This document shows, one piece after another, positions 1 to 5,894 of a DNA stretch of 12,695 bases. The position numbers and the translations under genes were made by a program. The DNA is from Acidobacteriota bacterium. GTDB lineage: Bacteria; Acidobacteriota; Terriglobia; Terriglobales; Acidobacteriaceae. The notes under the pieces are model-generated. The model did not search any database. It was not told the origin of the DNA and was given only the letters and a program-made list of their open reading frames with translations. The stretch spans positions 1 to 12,695 of the forward strand of contig JAJYSL010000111.1 of assembly GCA_021793595.1 (NCBI GenBank). Reading direction: 5' to 3'. Numbering within the stretch: position 1 is the first letter of the stretch; each line of letters begins with the position of its first letter.

Positions 1-1
1 C

Positions 2-649
<648 letters not shown>

Positions 650-674
650 TTCAGCAATGTAGGCGCAGAACACT

Positions 675-736
675 AACTGGCTCGAACCTCGGTCCGCCCC
701 GGATGATTCCGGACCGGGTTGAAGTTCGAGCCAGTT
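675..736. repeat. 13-bp perfect inverted repeat with nested inner stem downstream of katG
   Basis: AACTGGCTCGAAC at 675-687 is matched perfectly by its reverse complement at 724-736. Inside lies a second perfect 7-bp pair, CGGTCCG (690-696) with CGGACCG (710-716). As RNA this folds to a long two-part hairpin starting 26 bases after the katG stop. There is no T-run after it on the plus strand, so it is not a classical intrinsic terminator. It could protect the katG mRNA 3' end, be a dispersed palindromic (REP-like) element, or be left from a mobile element. The sequence alone does not decide between these. Confidence 0.6.
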
Positions 737-821
737 CCTGGTTTCTATTAGGGAACCTGTGTACAGGCTCCTGATTTTTCAAAGGTGAAGCGGCACAACG
801 GTTGAACAGCGGTTCTGTACC

Positions 822-1061
822 CACCTGGCCGAGAATGCGATGCGCTCGATCGCCATCGGCAGGCGGAACTGGCTCCATCTGGGCGGCAAGGAAGCCGGGC
901 CGAAGATCGCCGCCATCTTCTCGGTCGTCGAAAGCTGCCGCCGGCTCAACATCCCCCTCCGAAAGTATCTGGCTGATGTGCTTCCCGGCCTCGCCAACCG
1001 CTCGATCCAGTCCCTCGCCAAACTGACCCCTGCCGCCTACGCCGCAAGACTCGCAAACTAA
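822..1061 (+). pseudogene. IS66-family transposase, C-terminal remnant
   Basis: The frame encodes HLAENAMRSIAIGRRNWLHL and continues through KEAGPKIAAIFSVVESCRR, a segment with YLADVLPGLANRSIQ, and LAKLTPAAYAARLAN before TAA. This matches the conserved C-terminus of IS66 transposases (family pattern: LAEN-MRP-A-GRKNW, then GP--AAI-SVVE-CRR and Y---VLPGL). Only about 79 of the usual 500 or so residues remain. The homology begins abruptly near base 822, an in-frame stop lies at 786-788, and the sequence before it is unrelated, so the 5' part has been deleted or replaced. No start codon or IS66 accessory genes are present. The scrap marks an old transposition and rearrangement event between katG and the following stress genes. 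It cannot encode an active transposase. Confidence 0.85.
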
Positions 1062-1150
1062 CCTCTCAGCTCAGCGACCACGCCGTCAACCGGACCCCTG
1101 CTGTGCCCGCAGCCAACACACTCTCTGCACCGAAAGCGATCTCAGAAGCA

Positions 1151-1176
1151 CACGCAACTACTCGCAGAATTGCGTG
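1151..1176 (-). terminator. Hairpin just downstream of the aquaporin gene (possible transcript end)
   Basis: CACGCAA (1151-1157) pairs perfectly with TTGCGTG (1170-1176) around a 12-base loop, six bases beyond the aquaporin stop codon on the minus strand. No U-tract follows, so it is at best a weak or Rho-assisted terminator, or an mRNA-stabilising 3' hairpin. Position relative to the stop is the main support. Confidence 0.3.
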
Positions 1177-1182
1177 AACTCT

Positions 1183-1809
1183 CTATTTGTCCTCCGGACA
1201 GAGAAGCCTGAACGTGACCGCAGCAAGCGCTCCGCCAGAGAAATTGGCCACTATATATATCCACAGTCGACTCCACGAGACCAGACCCATGGAGGAAATG
1301 CCCACGGCGACGGCCGGGTTGAATGCGGCGCTTGCGACGCCGCCAACCGCAAATGCCCCCGCAAGGACAGTGAAGCCAATGGCCAGACCGTAAAATGAGT
1401 TGCCGTTGTTGTCCTTTGACGTCGCACTATTCAATACCACAAACACCAGTGCGAACGTGAACAGAAACTCAGCAAGCAACTCCGGCATGACTGCCAGATC
1501 GCGGGTAGTTATCTGCATGCCGGGCGTAAGATATTTCACGGCGAATGCCGCAAGCACAGCTCCAATCACCTGGAAGATCATGTAAGGAGCAACATCTTTC
1601 GTGCTACAGCGGCCGCGAATCCAGACGCCAAGCGTGACAGCTGGATTGTAGTGGCCTCCAGAGATGTGGCCGCCCGCATAAATCATCACCATAAGGATTG
1701 ACCCGATGGCCAGCGGCGGTATCACTCCACTTCCACCGGCAATCACACTCATTCCGATGGTCAGGACCAGAAAGAAGGTTCCGATCAGTTCCATCACGTA
1801 TTTGTTCAT
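1183..1809 (-). CDS. Aquaporin-family (MIP) membrane channel with unusual selectivity filter
   Basis: This is a 208-residue major intrinsic protein, a six-helix inner-membrane channel for water or small neutral solutes. Both half-helix motifs are present: HYNPAVTL (NPA at about residues 55-57) and AFNPAVAVG (NPA at about 164-166). They are set in hydrophobic segments, with the GGHISGGHYNPA signature in the first half. The residue after the second NPA is Val167, where AqpZ has the selectivity-filter Arg189. By hand alignment the AqpZ Phe43 and His174 positions are also non-aromatic and uncharged here (Ile, and Ala or Gly). The pore is therefore probably wider and more hydrophobic than a strict water channel. 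I start at the ATG at 1809: a GGAG lies about 12 bases upstream, whereas the longer frame to 1848 adds a non-family leader. It lies 140 bases after a small winged-helix gene and near a peroxiredoxin gene, so peroxide or another small molecule is a possible substrate (inference). Confidence 0.9.
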   Translation of the reverse strand: MNKYVMELIGTFFLVLTIGMSVIAGGSGVIPPLAIGSILMVMIYAGGHISGGHYNPAVTLGVWIRGRCSTKDVAPYMIFQVIGAVLAAFAVKYLTPGMQITTRDLAVMPELLAEFLFTFALVFVVLNSATSKDNNGNSFYGLAIGFTVLAGAFAVGGVASAAFNPAVAVGISSMGLVSWSRLWIYIVANFSGGALAAVTFRLLCPEDK

Positions 1810-1949
1810 GGCAATCTCTACTCCTACTCTCGTCGTAAATGGCGACACGTTAAAACTAGAAGCGCATCATGCAACTGTTCCTGTTCGTGCGGTGTCATCG
1901 CTTCTACTAGCTACGTTTGCCGCGCGGAGACTTCTCAATTCAATTCATC

Positions 1950-2213
1950 CTACGCACCTGCACCGTTGATCATGCTTCCGCTTGTCATTGCGCCTTTCGA
2001 GAGCGCGGCCAGCCCTGCCTCTGTAGTGACAAAGCTCTGTGCCTTCTGCTCGGCGAAACCGGCCTCCACCAGCTCCCGAGCAGCCATGCGTATGCGGTAC
2101 AGGGGACTTCCGGTTTGCTCCGCGACCTTGTCGAGCGAGGTACTTTCGACCATTGCCAGAAGTATCCTCTTTGCCATCTCCGTGATTTCTCCATTCGTGT
2201 TGACACAGGGCAT
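1950..2213 (-). CDS. Small winged-helix-like DNA-binding protein (hypothetical)
   Basis: An 87-residue protein of unknown function. Residues from about 9 to 70 look like a winged helix-turn-helix: a first helix (EITEMAKRILLAMVE), then STSLDKVAEQTGSPLYRIRM as the turn and recognition helix, then ARELVEAGFAEQKAQSFVTT as helix plus wing, and EAGLAALSKG. The glycine- and serine-rich tail (about 75-87) looks disordered. The start at 2213 has a strong ribosome site, AAAGGAG five bases before the ATG. It follows the peroxiredoxin gene by 68 bases on the same strand and precedes the aquaporin by 140, so it may be a local regulator in that unit. It has one cysteine (residue 3) and no effector domain, so no signal can be assigned. 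The fold is judged by eye, and the gene could instead encode an MTH538- or ArsR-like stand-alone helix-turn-helix of other use. Confidence 0.75.
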   Translation of the reverse strand: MPCVNTNGEITEMAKRILLAMVESTSLDKVAEQTGSPLYRIRMAARELVEAGFAEQKAQSFVTTEAGLAALSKGAMTSGSMINGAGA

Positions 2214-2281
2214 AGCCGCTCCTTTGAAATCTCAGTGTTGCAGTTATGGATCTTGTTTTAGGCGAACTTATTGACCAGTAC

Positions 2282-2938
2282 TTATATGGCACGCTTTGAA
2301 AAGTACCAGTCAGCCGTCTCATAGCCGGCCTTCATGCGTTCTTCAGCGGCTTCTGTCGTTCTTGGAGGCGGAATAATGATTTTTTCGCCCGGCTTCCAAT
2401 TGGCGGGAGTTGCGACTCCATGCTTATCGGTAGCTTGCAGCGCATCAATCAGTCGAAGTATCTCCTGCGTGTTGCGACCGGTGGTCAGCGGATAATAGAT
2501 CATGGCGCGCAGAATACCTTTGGGATCGATGACAAACACGCAGCGGCTGGTTTCCGTTTTGCTTTCACCCGGCATCACCATCCCATACAGGGTGGCTACT
2601 TCCTTATTCAGGTCGGCGATGATCGGGAAGGGAACGCGGACACCGAAATTCTTTTCGATATTTCGGACCCACGCAATGTGCGAGTAAGTGCTATCGATAC
2701 TCAAGCCGCAGAGTTCAACGCCTCGCTTCTTTAGTTCGGGAGCTAATTCCGCAAAGGCGATAAATTCTGTCGTACACACCGGCGTGAAATCCGCAGGATG
2801 AGAAAATAGAATGACCCAGCTTCCCTGAAAATCTTCCAGGCGCAACGTCCCGTGTGTCGTTTCAGCTTCAAAGAGTGGCGCCGGTTGATTAAGCCGAGGG
2901 AGAGTTGCCTTGCCATTTTCCTGAACTATCGTATCCAT
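2282..2938 (-). CDS. Prx6-type peroxiredoxin (one-cysteine form)
   Basis: A 218-residue thiol peroxidase of the AhpC/TSA superfamily, Prx6 subgroup, which reduces hydrogen peroxide and alkyl hydroperoxides in the cytoplasm. The catalytic loop HPADFTPVCTTEF places the peroxidatic Cys55 with Thr52 and Pro48, and Arg132 (SRCVFVIDP) completes the usual active site. The long C-terminal domain (WKPGEKIIIPPP, then ERMKAGYETADWYFSK) is typical of archaeal and bacterial Prx6 proteins. In many of these the end reads C-x-DWW-F-C and carries resolving cysteines. Here both are replaced (A-D-W-Y-F-S), leaving only Cys77 and Cys133 besides Cys55, so a one-cysteine mechanism with an outside reductant is likely. 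I chose the ATG at 2938 because AAGGGG sits seven bases before it; the ATG at 2944 is too close to that site, and the frame to 2998 has no family sequence. A CRP/FNR-like box lies upstream at 3061-3074. Confidence 0.93.
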   Translation of the reverse strand: MDTIVQENGKATLPRLNQPAPLFEAETTHGTLRLEDFQGSWVILFSHPADFTPVCTTEFIAFAELAPELKKRGVELCGLSIDSTYSHIAWVRNIEKNFGVRVPFPIIADLNKEVATLYGMVMPGESKTETSRCVFVIDPKGILRAMIYYPLTTGRNTQEILRLIDALQATDKHGVATPANWKPGEKIIIPPPRTTEAAEERMKAGYETADWYFSKRAI

Positions 2939-3032
2939 TGTCATACCCCTTCGATCCATTGATCTATATGCCGAGTAAAAGCACCCATAACTCAGCATGA
3001 GCTACGGGAATATGCTTTCGACTTACAGAGAA

Positions 3033-3074
3033 AGGCTATGCTTTTTCAGCAGGGATATCAGTGACTCTAATCAC
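3033..3074 (-). promoter_or_regulatory. CRP/FNR-like box and -10 element for the peroxiredoxin gene
   Basis: GTGACTCTAATCAC at 3061-3074 is a near-perfect palindrome of the GTGAn-N4-nTCAC type. On the minus strand a hexamer TAGCCT (3033-3038) follows after exactly 22 bases, which would put the box centre about 41.5 bases before a start near 3026. This is class II activator geometry. The leader to the ATG at 2938 would be about 90 bases. Three other intergenic boxes in the window share this layout. The regulator type is inferred from the palindrome only. Confidence 0.55.
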
Positions 3075-3210
3075 GCTTAGAGCATAGATATACACGACGC
3101 AGCGTATTTACTCGAAGCATCTCGGGCGAAAGAATTCAGATGCCGGTCCATCCAATGCGACTTGGCGGACCGAACCCGAGACTGACACTTAAATTGACTG
3201 AACCGTGCGG

Positions 3211-4839
3211 TCAATACTCCGGTTCGCCGGCCGTTGCCCCAATATTGTCCTTCTTCGGTTCAGGAATCTCTGTCAGAGTTGCTTCAGCCAACAGCAGAAC
3301 GCTTGCCACCGAGACGGCGTTTTCCAGCGCTACCCGAACCACTTTTGCTGGATCGAGAATTCCTGCCTCCGCCAAATCCACGTAGACTCCCCTGGCTGCG
3401 TCGAAACCGAAACTTCCTTCTCCATGGCGCATCTTGTCCACCACGACTCCCGCGTCGAACCCTGAATTCTCAGCTATCTGGCGCGTCGGCACTTCGAGCG
3501 CGCGCAACAGGATTCGTATCCCGGTCCTTTCATCTCCGTCGACCTTCTTTTCCTCTGCTTCTAAAGGCGGAATCAGCCGCAGCAGTGCCAGGCCACAGCC
3601 TGGAACAATTCCTTCTTCGATCGCTGCCCTGGTAGCATGGATCGCGTCGTCAAAAGCTTCTTTACGATTTTTCAGTTCCGCCTCAGAGGCCGCCCCGACG
3701 TGGATCACCGCCACCCCGCCAGATATCTTTGCCAGGCGTTCCTGAAGCTTCTCGCGATCATAGTCCGACGTAGCATTCTGGATCTGTTTGCGCAGTTCCT
3801 TCTTACGGCCCTCAATTGCCTCTTTGGCCCCCTCGCCTCCGATGATGGTGGTGGTATCTTTGTTCATCACCACCCGCCTGCATCTGCCTAATTGCTGAAC
3901 TTCAAGTTTCTCCAACCCGATTCCCAGTTGTTCAGAGAAGACCTGGCCGCCGGTAAGCGTGGCAATATCCTGCAGCATCTCTTTTCTGCGATCCCCATAT
4001 CCTGGAGCCTTGACTGCCGCCGCCGGCAGAACGCCGCGAAGCTTATTGAGTACAACAGTGGCCAGTGCCTCACCTTCCAGATCGTCCAGGATAAGGCAAA
4101 GCGGCCTTCCGCTCTTCGCCACCGATTCCAGCAAAGGCAATAGGTCTTTCACCGCACTGATTTTCTGCTCGCTTAGGAAAAGGACCGGATTCTCCAAAAC
4201 CACTTCGGCATTCTGTGGGTCGGTGATGAAATAGGCGGAAAGATATCCGCGGTCGAATTGCGTGCCCTCCACTAGCTCCACGGTCGTTTCTGTTCCCTTG
4301 GCCTCTTCTACAGAAACCACGCCATCGGGGCCGACTTTTTCGATTGCCTCAGTAACCAGACGGCCAATCTCATCGTCGTTGTGCGCCGCGATCGAGGCGA
4401 CTTGCATCTTTTCGCGAGATGACTGCACGGGTCGCGCCAGCAGCTTAAGAGCATCCAGCGCAACCTTGAGTCCTCGATCCAGACCGCGTTTAATGTCGAT
4501 CGCGCTGGCTCGAGCGGCAATATTTCGCACCCCCTCCGCGTACAGCGCATGTGCCAGCAGCGTGGCTGTGCTGGTACCGTCGCCAACCGCGTTCCCAGTT
4601 CGCTCCGCGGCCTGCAGCAGCATCTTCACGCCCATATTTTCTTCCGCATCGGCCAGTTCGAACTCCTTCGCGATGGTGACTCCGTCGTTGCAGACAAGTG
4701 GCGCTCCCCACTTCTTCTCAATCAGCACGCATTTCGATTTGGGGCCCAGGGTGATGCGCACCGCATCGGTCATCAAAGTGGCTCCATGAAGCACCTTTTC
4801 ACGTGCCTCCGAACGAAAGAGAACGTGCTTGCCAGCCAT
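3211..4839 (-). CDS. groEL: Divergent GroEL-type chaperonin (60 kDa), second-copy style
   Basis: A 542-residue group I chaperonin subunit, expected to form the ATP-driven folding double ring with a GroES cap. E. coli numbering carries over almost exactly. Asp87 in VGDGTSTATLLA and Asp398 in FDDAIHATRAA, both needed for ATP hydrolysis, are present. The apical-domain surface for substrate and GroES keeps Tyr199, Tyr203 and Phe204 (FDRGYLSAYF), Leu234, Leu237, Leu259 and Val263. Odd points: the nucleotide-pocket glycine triplet GGG at 414-416 reads G-C-G (Gly415 to Cys); the C-terminus ends EPKKDNIGATAGEPEY with no GGM repeat; and several N-terminal positions differ (for example KSKCVLIEKKWGAPLVCNDG). 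No groES is adjacent and no CIRCE operator is visible upstream. The start at 4839 has a near-perfect AAGGAGG four bases before the ATG. It lies downstream of hsp20 but beyond a strong terminator, so it needs read-through or its own promoter. It is probably a stress-specialised extra GroEL rather than the housekeeping one. Confidence 0.96.
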   Translation of the reverse strand: MAGKHVLFRSEAREKVLHGATLMTDAVRITLGPKSKCVLIEKKWGAPLVCNDGVTIAKEFELADAEENMGVKMLLQAAERTGNAVGDGTSTATLLAHALYAEGVRNIAARASAIDIKRGLDRGLKVALDALKLLARPVQSSREKMQVASIAAHNDDEIGRLVTEAIEKVGPDGVVSVEEAKGTETTVELVEGTQFDRGYLSAYFITDPQNAEVVLENPVLFLSEQKISAVKDLLPLLESVAKSGRPLCLILDDLEGEALATVVLNKLRGVLPAAAVKAPGYGDRRKEMLQDIATLTGGQVFSEQLGIGLEKLEVQQLGRCRRVVMNKDTTTIIGGEGAKEAIEGRKKELRKQIQNATSDYDREKLQERLAKISGGVAVIHVGAASEAELKNRKEAFDDAIHATRAAIEEGIVPGCGLALLRLIPPLEAEEKKVDGDERTGIRILLRALEVPTRQIAENSGFDAGVVVDKMRHGEGSFGFDAARGVYVDLAEAGILDPAKVVRVALENAVSVASVLLLAEATLTEIPEPKKDNIGATAGEPEY

Positions 4840-4910
4840 GGTCCCTCCTTATGCGTCCTGCAACTCATCACGACGATTCAAACCGCGTCCGCATCGCCGA
4901 ATCCAGCACC

Positions 4911-4947
4911 AGAAAAAGAAGGACGCGATACCCTCTCGCGTCCTTCT
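4911..4947 (-). terminator. Intrinsic terminator after hsp20
   Basis: AGAAGGACGCGA (4917-4928) and TCGCGTCCTTCT (4936-4947) form a perfect 12-bp stem with a 7-base loop. On the minus strand the stem is followed at once by a T-run (TTTTT then CT, to 4911). It starts about 19 bases after the hsp20 stop codon and ends about 70 bases before the groEL start. This is a classical Rho-independent terminator for the hsp20 transcript and separates, or attenuates, groEL expression. Confidence 0.9.
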
Positions 4948-4965
4948 GCTTAGTCTCTGGCTGTT

Positions 4966-5499
4966 TCATGCCGCAGATTTAATCTCAATCAATTTCGGTG
5001 GAGATGCCTTCGGCAGACGAATCTCCAGAACACCCTTCTCCAGACGTGCTGTGGCGTTTTCAGGATTGATAGCGGCCGGCAACGAGACCTGGCGTAGTAT
5101 TTCGGTTCCGCGGATTTCGCTGTAGTGCTGCAGTGTCCCCTTCTTCTCTTCTTTTTTCTCCTGCTCTCTCTTTTCGCTCTTACCATAGATGCAAACACTG
5201 TAAGGTTCGGCACTGATGGATAACTCCTTCAACTCAAAGCCTGGTACTTCGGCTTGAATCACGACTTCCTTCTCGTTTTCCTTTATTTCAATCGGAGTGG
5301 GATGCACAAATTCGGACTCGGCGCGAAACCAGTCGTCCAGCGCAAACCCATCGCCTCCTCCCCGTTGCTCAAACAGGCTGAATGCTCTCTTCTCAATGTC
5401 TGCCGCGAGTCGGTCCATCTCTTCGAAAATGGACAATGGCGCCATCAGACGCGGCCGGGGAGTTTTCTCTGGCGCTTCTTTCGCTAACATGGTCGACAT
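4966..5499 (-). CDS. Small heat-shock protein, Hsp20/alpha-crystallin family
   Basis: A 177-residue ATP-independent holdase chaperone that binds unfolding proteins in the cytoplasm for later refolding. The alpha-crystallin domain spans about residues 66-164 (PTPIEIKENEKEVVIQAEVP onward). It ends with the family hallmark A-R-L-E-K-GVL-E-I-R-L-P (GVL at about 156-158), and a C-terminal I-x-I anchor, IEI (about 171-173), follows. The N-terminal arm carries APLSIFEEMDRLAADIEKRA, the usual oligomer-forming helix. A lysine- and glutamate-rich insert (KSEKREQEKKEEKKG, about 107-121) sits between beta strands where the dimerisation loop lies. I start at the ATG at 5499, with AAAGGAG eight or so bases upstream; the frame to 5532 adds residues without support. 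The gene ends in a strong terminator, has a candidate activator-type promoter about 215 bases upstream, and is divergent from the baeRF gene. Confidence 0.95.
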   Translation of the reverse strand: MSTMLAKEAPEKTPRPRLMAPLSIFEEMDRLAADIEKRAFSLFEQRGGGDGFALDDWFRAESEFVHPTPIEIKENEKEVVIQAEVPGFELKELSISAEPYSVCIYGKSEKREQEKKEEKKGTLQHYSEIRGTEILRQVSLPAAINPENATARLEKGVLEIRLPKASPPKLIEIKSAA

Positions 5500-5542
5500 A
5501 ATCTTTCTCCTTTTCTCCAATTGTGGATACATTCCTAAGTGA

Positions 5543-5641
5543 GCAGCGCAGGCTGCGTTAGCAGAAGAGAGTTTCGAAGCCCCGCCTCAGGACAGAATGG
5601 TCAGACACAAGAGAGGTGAGGCTAAGAGAGCTCCGAAACTC
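5543..5641 (-). other. Structured 5' leader region of hsp20
   Basis: If hsp20 transcription starts near 5714, its leader is about 215 bases long. It contains two nested perfect pairs: GAGTTTCG (5569-5576) with CGAAACTC (5634-5641), and GCCTCA (5584-5589) with TGAGGC (5617-5622). A tight hairpin GCAGC (5543-5547) with GCTGC (5552-5556) lies closer to the ribosome site. The structure could stabilise the mRNA or act as a thermosensor, but I see no clear pairing to the ribosome site itself. Confidence 0.35.
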
Positions 5642-5720
5642 GCAACTGCAGAAGGCAGCCACACCGGATGCATGCCACATGGTGCTGTCACGCTCCAGGA
5701 CTTGCACTTCCATGGAACAC

Positions 5721-5762
5721 ATGTTAGGGAGAACGCGGCGACAACGCAGTGAGGCAAATCAC
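5721..5762 (-). promoter_or_regulatory. CRP/FNR-like box and -10 element for hsp20
   Basis: GTGAGGCAAATCAC at 5749-5762 is a GTGA-N6-TCAC palindrome. On the minus strand TAACAT (5721-5726), a four-of-six match to the -10 consensus with TA and AT in place, follows after exactly 22 bases. The implied start is near 5714. Read rightward the same spacing gives no acceptable -10, so it appears to serve hsp20 only. Confidence 0.55.
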
Positions 5763-5833
5763 GTTTCGGGAGAAAAAAATCCTCATGATTGGCGACTTAT
5801 GCTCGGCCTGGCTGTGGAGAAAGAGGCACACCA

Positions 5834-5875
5834 GTGATCTAGATCATTGCCATGTCTGCGGCGACCGCCCAGACT
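5834..5875 (+). promoter_or_regulatory. CRP/FNR-like box and -10 element for the baeRF gene
   Basis: GTGATCTAGATCAT at 5834-5847 contains a perfect 12-bp palindrome (5835-5846) and fits the FNR pattern TTGAT-N4-ATCAA with one outer change on each side. CAGACT (5870-5875), weak but with A and T at positions 2 and 6, begins 22 bases later. The implied start is near 5882, leaving a leader of about 13 bases that still includes the ribosome site GAGGA. On the minus strand no -10 lies at this spacing. Confidence 0.55.
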
Positions 5876-5894
5876 TACCGGTGAAGAGGAAGCT

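Larger units (their letters stand above)
650..1182. other. Gene-poor interval between katG and the aquaporin gene
   Basis: No intact gene is supported over these 533 bases. It contains a perfect 13-bp inverted repeat (675-687 with 724-736), a small near-palindrome CCTGTGTACAGG (756-767), the 3' scrap of an IS66 transposase (822-1061), and a 7-bp hairpin (1151-1176) next to the aquaporin stop. Short open frames on the minus strand (651-878, 779-1021) show no family features and overlap the repeat or the transposase scrap. I could not find IS66 terminal repeats or a target duplication. The interval looks like a decayed insertion site. Confidence 0.7.
5500..5894. other. Divergent regulatory region between hsp20 and the baeRF gene
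   Basis: These 395 bases hold no supported gene. They contain the predicted hsp20 leader with hairpins (5543-5641), a CRP/FNR-like box and -10 for hsp20 (5721-5762, reading left), and a separate box and -10 for the baeRF gene (5834-5875, reading right). An open frame at 5616-5837 has no family features and overlaps these signals. No sigma-32-type heat-shock promoter or CIRCE element was found. Confidence 0.6.

Noticed and set aside
675..736. Intrinsic terminator for katG
   Set aside because: The stem is strong but no T-run follows on the plus strand, so I list it only as an inverted repeat.
651..878. Minus-strand small gene of 75 codons after katG
   Set aside because: Overlaps the inverted repeat and the IS66 scrap, shows no family features, and is probably a chance frame.
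1857..1906. 8-bp inverted repeat (TAGAAGCG with CGCTTCTA) upstream of the aquaporin gene
   Set aside because: The 34-base gap between arms and lack of any promoter context make it likely to be chance.
3193..3215. Hairpin over the groEL stop codon as a terminator
   Set aside because: Only about six strong base pairs with a short, interrupted T-run; too weak to call.
4262..4789. Plus-strand open frame of 175 codons over groEL
   Set aside because: Antisense to a clearly conserved chaperonin; serine- and alanine-rich shadow with no family match.
4840..4916. CIRCE/HrcA operator or sigma-32 promoter before groEL
   Set aside because: No TTAGCACTC-N9-GAGTGCTAA element and no CTTGAA with CCCCAT-like pair at suitable spacing could be found.
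5847..5894. Upstream TTG start for the baeRF gene
   Set aside because: It overlaps the end of the regulator-like palindrome and would lie upstream of the predicted transcription start; the ATG at 5895 has a good GAGGA.
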